From positions 1 to 64,000 of the forward strand of contig CAZDOO010000007.1 in NCBI GenBank assembly GCA_964507045.1: DNA of 64,000 bases, written 5' to 3'. The notes under the pieces were generated by a model. It saw only the letters and a program-made list of their open reading frames with translations, did no database searches and was not told the origin of the DNA. Source of the DNA: UBA8199 sp964507045. Lineage in GTDB: Bacteria; Verrucomicrobiota; Verrucomicrobiia; Limisphaerales; UBA8199. Positions 60,295 to 64,000 of this stretch are shown here, in pieces. The translations under genes and the position numbers were made by a program. How positions within the stretch are numbered: position 1 is the first letter of the stretch; every line of letters starts with the position of its first letter.

Positions 60295-61830
60295 ATGAAG
60301 AATTCTATCCTGAATCGCACTTTGTTGGGCCTCGCGATCTCCGCCTTGCTGGCCGTCGCGGCTTCCGTCGCGCGCGCCGAGGTAAGACTTAGCAGCCTGT
60401 TTTCCGATGGCGCCGTGCTGCAGCAGGGCGTGGCGGTGCCCGTGTGGGGCACGGCTAAAGATGGCGAGCGAGTGACGGTCGTGTTCCGAAAGCAAAAGGT
60501 GTCTACCATTGCCAAAGGCGGCCGATGGCTGGTGCGTCTCAAACCCCTGAAGGCGGGCGGGCCGGACACCCTCAGCGTGGCCGGCGAAGGCAACACGCTC
60601 GTCGTCTCAAACGTCCTAGTCGGCGAAGTCTGGCTGTGCAGCGGGCAGTCGAACATGGCCTTCGCGCTCTCCCGCGCCGCCAACGCGGCCGAGGCCATCG
60701 CCGGCGCGCGCGACCCGCAATTGCGCTTATTCACCGTGCCGCGCTGCGCGACCAACACGCCGCTCTCCGATGTGCCTGGCGCCTGGGTGGAGTCTGCGCC
60801 CGAGACGGCTGCGAGCTTTTCCGCTGTCGCCTGGTTCTTTGGCCGCGATCTGCGCCGCGCGCTGAAGGTGCCGGTCGGCTTGATCCATTCCTCGGTGGGC
60901 GGCACGCCCGCGGAAGCCTGGACTTCGCGCGCCACGCTCGAGGCCGACCCCAACCTGAAGCCGATTCTGGAGCGCTACGCGGCAAGCATCAAAAACTATG
61001 ACCCCGCCGCTGCCGCCGCGCGGCACAAGCAGGCGCTTGCCCGCTACAAAGCGGCGGTTGCCAAGGCCAAGGCAGCAGGCGAGCCGCCCCCCCAGGCGCC
61101 ACGCGCGCTGCGGGATCCCCGCCAATACTCGGGCCGGCCCTGCGCCCTTTACAATGGCATGATTGCGCCCTTGCAGCCTTACGCGATTGCCGGGGCTATC
61201 TGGTATCAAGGGGAGGCCAACTCGCCCCGCGCCGCCGAGTATCGCAAGTTGTTCCCGACGATGATTCAGGACTGGCGGCGGGCGTGGGGGCAAGGCGATT
61301 TCCCGTTCCTCTTTGTGCAGATCGCGCCGCACCAGCGGATGACCCCGGAGATACGCGAGGCGCAGTTGCTGAGTTGGCAGAATACCTCGCGCACCGCCAT
61401 GGCGGTTACGGTGGACATCGGCAATCCGACGGACATCCATCCCACTCAGAAGGAGCCGGTTGGCGCCCGGCTGGCCTTGGCTGCGCGAGCCGTCGCTTAC
61501 AAGGAGAAGGTTGCCTATTCCGGTCCGGTGTATGCGGCGATGAAGGTTAAAGGCCGCCGCGTGGTCCTAAGCTTCCGCCATGTGGGCGGCGGTCTCATGG
61601 CAACCGGCGGCGAACTCAAGGGCTTCACCATCGCCGGGGCGGATGGTAACTTCATGCCCGCCCAAGCAAGCATCGAAGGCGACAAAGTGGTTGTCTCCAG
61701 CCCCTCAGTGGCGAAACCCGCCGCGGTTCGCTACGGTTGGGCCAGCACGCCGGACGTGAATCTGTTCAACCAGGACGGATTGCCCGCCACACCATTCCGG
61801 ACCGATGTGAAGTGGGCAACCTTCCCGTAA
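60295..61830 (+). CDS. Secreted sialate O-acetylesterase-like protein
   Basis: Protein of 511 residues with a signal peptide (residues about 8-28). The domain is of the SGNH/DUF303 sialate O-acetylesterase type: VRLSSLFSDGAVLQQG, then LCSGQSNMAFAL with the GQSN block and nucleophile Ser, VGLIHSSVGGTPAEAWTS, IWYQGEANSP and DIGNPTDIHPTQKEPVGARL with the catalytic Asp-x-x-His. It removes O-acetyl groups from sialic acid or acetylated polysaccharides. It overlaps nothing and is followed after 23 bases by the PQQ-propeller gene, probably one transcript. Similar esterases are plentiful in polysaccharide-degrading Verrucomicrobiota. Confidence 0.9.
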   Translation: MKNSILNRTLLGLAISALLAVAASVARAEVRLSSLFSDGAVLQQGVAVPVWGTAKDGERVTVVFRKQKVSTIAKGGRWLVRLKPLKAGGPDTLSVAGEGNTLVVSNVLVGEVWLCSGQSNMAFALSRAANAAEAIAGARDPQLRLFTVPRCATNTPLSDVPGAWVESAPETAASFSAVAWFFGRDLRRALKVPVGLIHSSVGGTPAEAWTSRATLEADPNLKPILERYAASIKNYDPAAAAARHKQALARYKAAVAKAKAAGEPPPQAPRALRDPRQYSGRPCALYNGMIAPLQPYAIAGAIWYQGEANSPRAAEYRKLFPTMIQDWRRAWGQGDFPFLFVQIAPHQRMTPEIREAQLLSWQNTSRTAMAVTVDIGNPTDIHPTQKEPVGARLALAARAVAYKEKVAYSGPVYAAMKVKGRRVVLSFRHVGGGLMATGGELKGFTIAGADGNFMPAQASIEGDKVVVSSPSVAKPAAVRYGWASTPDVNLFNQDGLPATPFRTDVKWATFP

Positions 61831-61853
61831 GCCCAATCCAGTCCCCACTGATT

Positions 61854-63053
61854 ATGTGCGCCGTTGCAGGTTTCCATTTGCTGGAGCCGGCCCCTGCGCA
61901 GCATGAGCGCAGGGCTTGTCCGCGGGCGCTAAATGTCGCCCTCGCTGCTGCGCTGGCATGGCTGCTGTGGCCTGCTCCAATCGCTTACGGAGTCAACCGG
62001 CTTACAAATGAATGGTCGGTGGCCATCAACAGCACGAGCGACTCAGCGCCCGCCGTTGGGCGTGATGGAACCATCTACTTCGGCACCTGGAAGGGCAAAC
62101 TCTGGGCCCTCAACCCGGACGGAAAGCGCAAGTGGGTTTTTCAGGCGGGAAACGAAATCAAGTCTGCGCCCGCCGTTGGCCTGGATGGCACGGTCTATTT
62201 CGGCAGCCGGGACTGTAACTTCTACGCGGTGGGTGCCGATGGCAAAAAACGGTGGGAGTTCCATACCGGAGCCTGGGTGGACTCGTCCCCGGCGCTGGCG
62301 CGCGATGGCACAGTCTATTTCGGATCGTGGGACAAGAGTTTCTACGCACTGAATGCGAATGGCGCGAAGCAGTGGCAGTTCACGACTCTCGGCGAGATTG
62401 TGTCATCCCCGGCCATTGGGGCTGATGGCACGATCTACTTCGGGTCGCATGATAAGAAGTTTTATGCTCTGGCCGCCGACGGACGCAAGAAATGGGAATT
62501 CGTGACTGGCGGTCCCATCCTTTCCTCGCCGGCGCTGAACAAAGACCAATGCCTCTACTTCACATCGGTGGATGGCTGCCTTTATGCGCTCAACCTGGAT
62601 GGCCGTCTGCGGTGGCAGTTGCGCACGGGCGGCATCACCGAATCATCGCCGGTAATCGGTCCCGACGGCACGATCTACGTGGGGGTTCGCGCGCACCTCT
62701 GGGCTGTCAGTTCCGACGGCCAGAAGAAGTGGGAGCGATTCGGTGACGAGAATTACCCCATTGACGCCTCGCCGATCGTTTTGGCGAATGGGTCCATTGG
62801 TTGTGTGTCGCGGTCCGGCCTGCTGTGGTATGTCAGCCCGGAAGCGGCGGTGCAGGACATGTACTACCTTTCGGGCTACGGCTACGGCTCACCGGCAATT
62901 GGACCGACCGGAGCCATTTATGTGCCGAACAACGAAGTTCCCTATGGCGGTCTTTCGGCGCTGCGGTCCGGCACTGCTCTGGGCCGCACGCCCTGGCCCA
63001 AGTTCCGGGGCAACGCCAGGAATACCGGCAACCTGCAGGACGCTGACCCCTGA
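61854..63053 (+). CDS. Secreted PQQ-like beta-propeller protein
   Basis: About 399 residues from the ATG of MCAVAGFHLLEP; a longer open frame begins at 61737 inside the esterase gene and is not favoured. A hydrophobic stretch ALNVALAAALAWLLWPAPI is the signal anchor. The rest is PQQ-enzyme-like repeats of about 38 residues, each with SAPAVGxDGTIYFGxxxGxLxALNPDGKxKW: seven or so can be counted. No PQQ-binding cysteine pair or metal site is evident, so it is probably a non-enzymatic propeller. It lies 23 bases after the esterase gene, likely co-transcribed. Confidence 0.85.
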   Translation: MCAVAGFHLLEPAPAQHERRACPRALNVALAAALAWLLWPAPIAYGVNRLTNEWSVAINSTSDSAPAVGRDGTIYFGTWKGKLWALNPDGKRKWVFQAGNEIKSAPAVGLDGTVYFGSRDCNFYAVGADGKKRWEFHTGAWVDSSPALARDGTVYFGSWDKSFYALNANGAKQWQFTTLGEIVSSPAIGADGTIYFGSHDKKFYALAADGRKKWEFVTGGPILSSPALNKDQCLYFTSVDGCLYALNLDGRLRWQLRTGGITESSPVIGPDGTIYVGVRAHLWAVSSDGQKKWERFGDENYPIDASPIVLANGSIGCVSRSGLLWYVSPEAAVQDMYYLSGYGYGSPAIGPTGAIYVPNNEVPYGGLSALRSGTALGRTPWPKFRGNARNTGNLQDADP

Positions 63054-63192
63054 CGATTCGGAAGGCCTCGGGGAAGCCGCCGGCTCAACAGCAGGCATAG
63101 TCAACACGCGACAAGATAGGTCTTGAGGTTGGTATCGGGTTGAGTTAAGAGGGAGCGGCAAGAGTCACAGGATAAACCTAATAAAGGCAGAT

Positions 63193-64000
63193 ATGAATAA
63201 TGGGAGAATACAATTCGTGGATCTGGTGGCGCAATACCAGCAGATCAAACCGGAGGTTGACGCGGCGATGGCCAAGGTCTGCGCCCGCGGGGACTTTGTT
63301 CTGGGCGAGGACGTAAAACTCTTGGAACAGGAGTTTGCGGCCTTTTGCCAGGCGCCCCACTGCGTGACCGTGGCTAACGGAACCGAGGCGCTGAAACTGG
63401 CACTGCTCGCCTGCGGCATCGGCGCGGGCGACGAGGTGATTACCTGCACGCACACCTTTATCGCCACCGTGGCGGCGATTGACCAGGCGGGCGCCAGGCC
63501 GGTGCTGGTGGATTGCGACCCCAGGTTCTACACGATTGATCCGGCGCAGGTGGAGCGCGCGATCACCCCGCGCACCAAGGCGATCATGCCGGTGCACCTT
63601 TACGGCCAGGCGGCGGACATGGACCCGATCCTGGAAATAGCGCGCCAGCGCAAGCTGTATGTAATCGAGGATGCCTGCCAGGCGCACGGGGCCGAGTACA
63701 AAGGACGCCGCTGCGGTTCGATGGGGGACATTACAGGGTTCAGCTTCTATCCCGGCAAAAACCTCGGAGCCTACGGGGACGGCGGCGCGATCACCACGAC
63801 GCGGGCGGACCTGGCGGAGCGCGTCATGCTGCTGCGCAATCATGGCCAGAAGGTGAAGTACGAGCACATGGTGAAAGGCTTCAACAGCCGCCTGGACACA
63901 CTGCAGGCGGTCGTCCTGCGCGTGAAGCTTCGCCGGCTGGAGCAATGGAATGAAGCGCGCCGGCAGGCCGCGGCGAAATACGACCAACTCCTGGCCGGCA
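63193..64000 (+). CDS. DegT/DnrJ/EryC1 aminotransferase (cut by window end)
   Basis: The first 269 codons of a sugar aminotransferase, starting MNNGRIQFVDLVAQYQQIKPE with AAAGGC about seven bases upstream. Family motifs: VANGTEALKLALLACGIGAGDEVI, ATVAAIDQAGARPVLVD, IMPVHLYGQAADMDP, YVIEDACQAHGAEYKG and FSFYPGKNLGAYGDGGAIT with the cofactor lysine in the usual phrase. It differs from the window's other DegT protein (43776), whose lysine phrase is less typical. The C-terminal domain lies beyond the window. It probably aminates a nucleotide keto-sugar for surface polysaccharide or natural product synthesis; following genes would tell. Confidence 0.9.
   Translation, partial: MNNGRIQFVDLVAQYQQIKPEVDAAMAKVCARGDFVLGEDVKLLEQEFAAFCQAPHCVTVANGTEALKLALLACGIGAGDEVITCTHTFIATVAAIDQAGARPVLVDCDPRFYTIDPAQVERAITPRTKAIMPVHLYGQAADMDPILEIARQRKLYVIEDACQAHGAEYKGRRCGSMGDITGFSFYPGKNLGAYGDGGAITTTRADLAERVMLLRNHGQKVKYEHMVKGFNSRLDTLQAVVLRVKLRRLEQWNEARRQAAAKYDQLLAG

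Noticed and set aside
1..64000. tRNA and rRNA genes
   Set aside because: I looked in the intergenic gaps for T-arm-like GGTTCGAATC sequences and acceptor stems and found none convincing; a covariance-model search would settle it.

Overview
Organism. The window is GC-rich and dense in secreted carbohydrate-active enzymes: GH13-, GH20-, GH29- and GH51-type glycosidases, a GHL10-like protein, a formylglycine sulfatase, a sialate O-acetylesterase, galactokinase and a rhamnulokinase. It also has TAT-exported Gfo/Idh/MocA oxidoreductases, HEAT and PQQ-type propeller proteins, and abundant REP-like palindromes in intergenic DNA. This is the profile of a free-living polysaccharide-degrading Verrucomicrobiota, probably Limisphaerales/Pedosphaera-like. 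That placement is inferred from gene style, not from a marker gene. No rRNA, tRNA or CRISPR was recognised. Layout. 1-6.3 kb: an insertion-element end, an orphan antitoxin-like gene, a secreted beta-helix protein, an esterase, a TAT oxidoreductase and a GHL10-like protein. 6.4-8.7 kb: a response regulator, a small ORF and a PilB/GspE-type ATPase with overlapping ends. 9-13.7 kb: a GH13-like protein with altered catalytic motifs, a C39-like lipoprotein and a GH51 arabinofuranosidase. 13.8-18.4 kb: a glycerol-3-phosphate locus (HutC-type regulator, HAD phosphatase, GlpD, GlpT). 18.6-23.5 kb: an EEP nuclease fused to LamG, a DinG-like helicase carrying a repeat-derived insert, and a hexapeptide-repeat transferase. 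23.5-28.4 kb: dnaN behind DnaA boxes, a sugar-transporter remnant, galK and lysS. 28.4-32.6 kb: an eroded region of gene remnants, repeats and a nine-repeat propeller protein. 33.7-43.7 kb: a leftward block with a coupled symporter-GH20 pair, a coupled TAT protein-fucosidase pair, a methyltransferase, tadA and a Nudix gene. 43.8-49.2 kb: a DegT aminotransferase, an oxidoreductase, repeats and a DNA methyltransferase fused to an endonuclease-like domain. 49.3-64 kb: sulfatase, YhhN, a nitric-oxide module (hemerythrin, quinol NO reductase, cupin) behind a Crp/Fnr-type site, rhamnulokinase, HEAT protein, xylose-isomerase-like protein, esterase, PQQ propeller and a second, partial DegT gene. How it fits together. 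The carbohydrate genes are consistent with breakdown of fucosylated, sulfated, acetylated and amino-sugar-containing glycans, followed by uptake and kinase steps. Most striking feature. Six intergenic palindromes are built from 11-bp units. Four of them (near 2.1, 20.45, 37.7 and 59.8 kb) share one design: three 11-mers, a 12-nt core of the form GNACCTCTNNNA, and a 3-nt loop. Unit sequence differs between copies, yet the two arms of each copy match, so the arms vary together. One copy lies in a 400-bp unit with terminal inverted repeats and 10-bp flanking direct repeats, and the flanks of copies pair up (2.1 with 37.7 kb, 20.4 with 59.8 kb), which suggests a mobile or self-correcting element family. 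A separate 261-bp MITE with 20-bp inverted repeats and a 3-bp duplication lies at 59.9-60.2 kb and a second copy runs off the left edge of the window.
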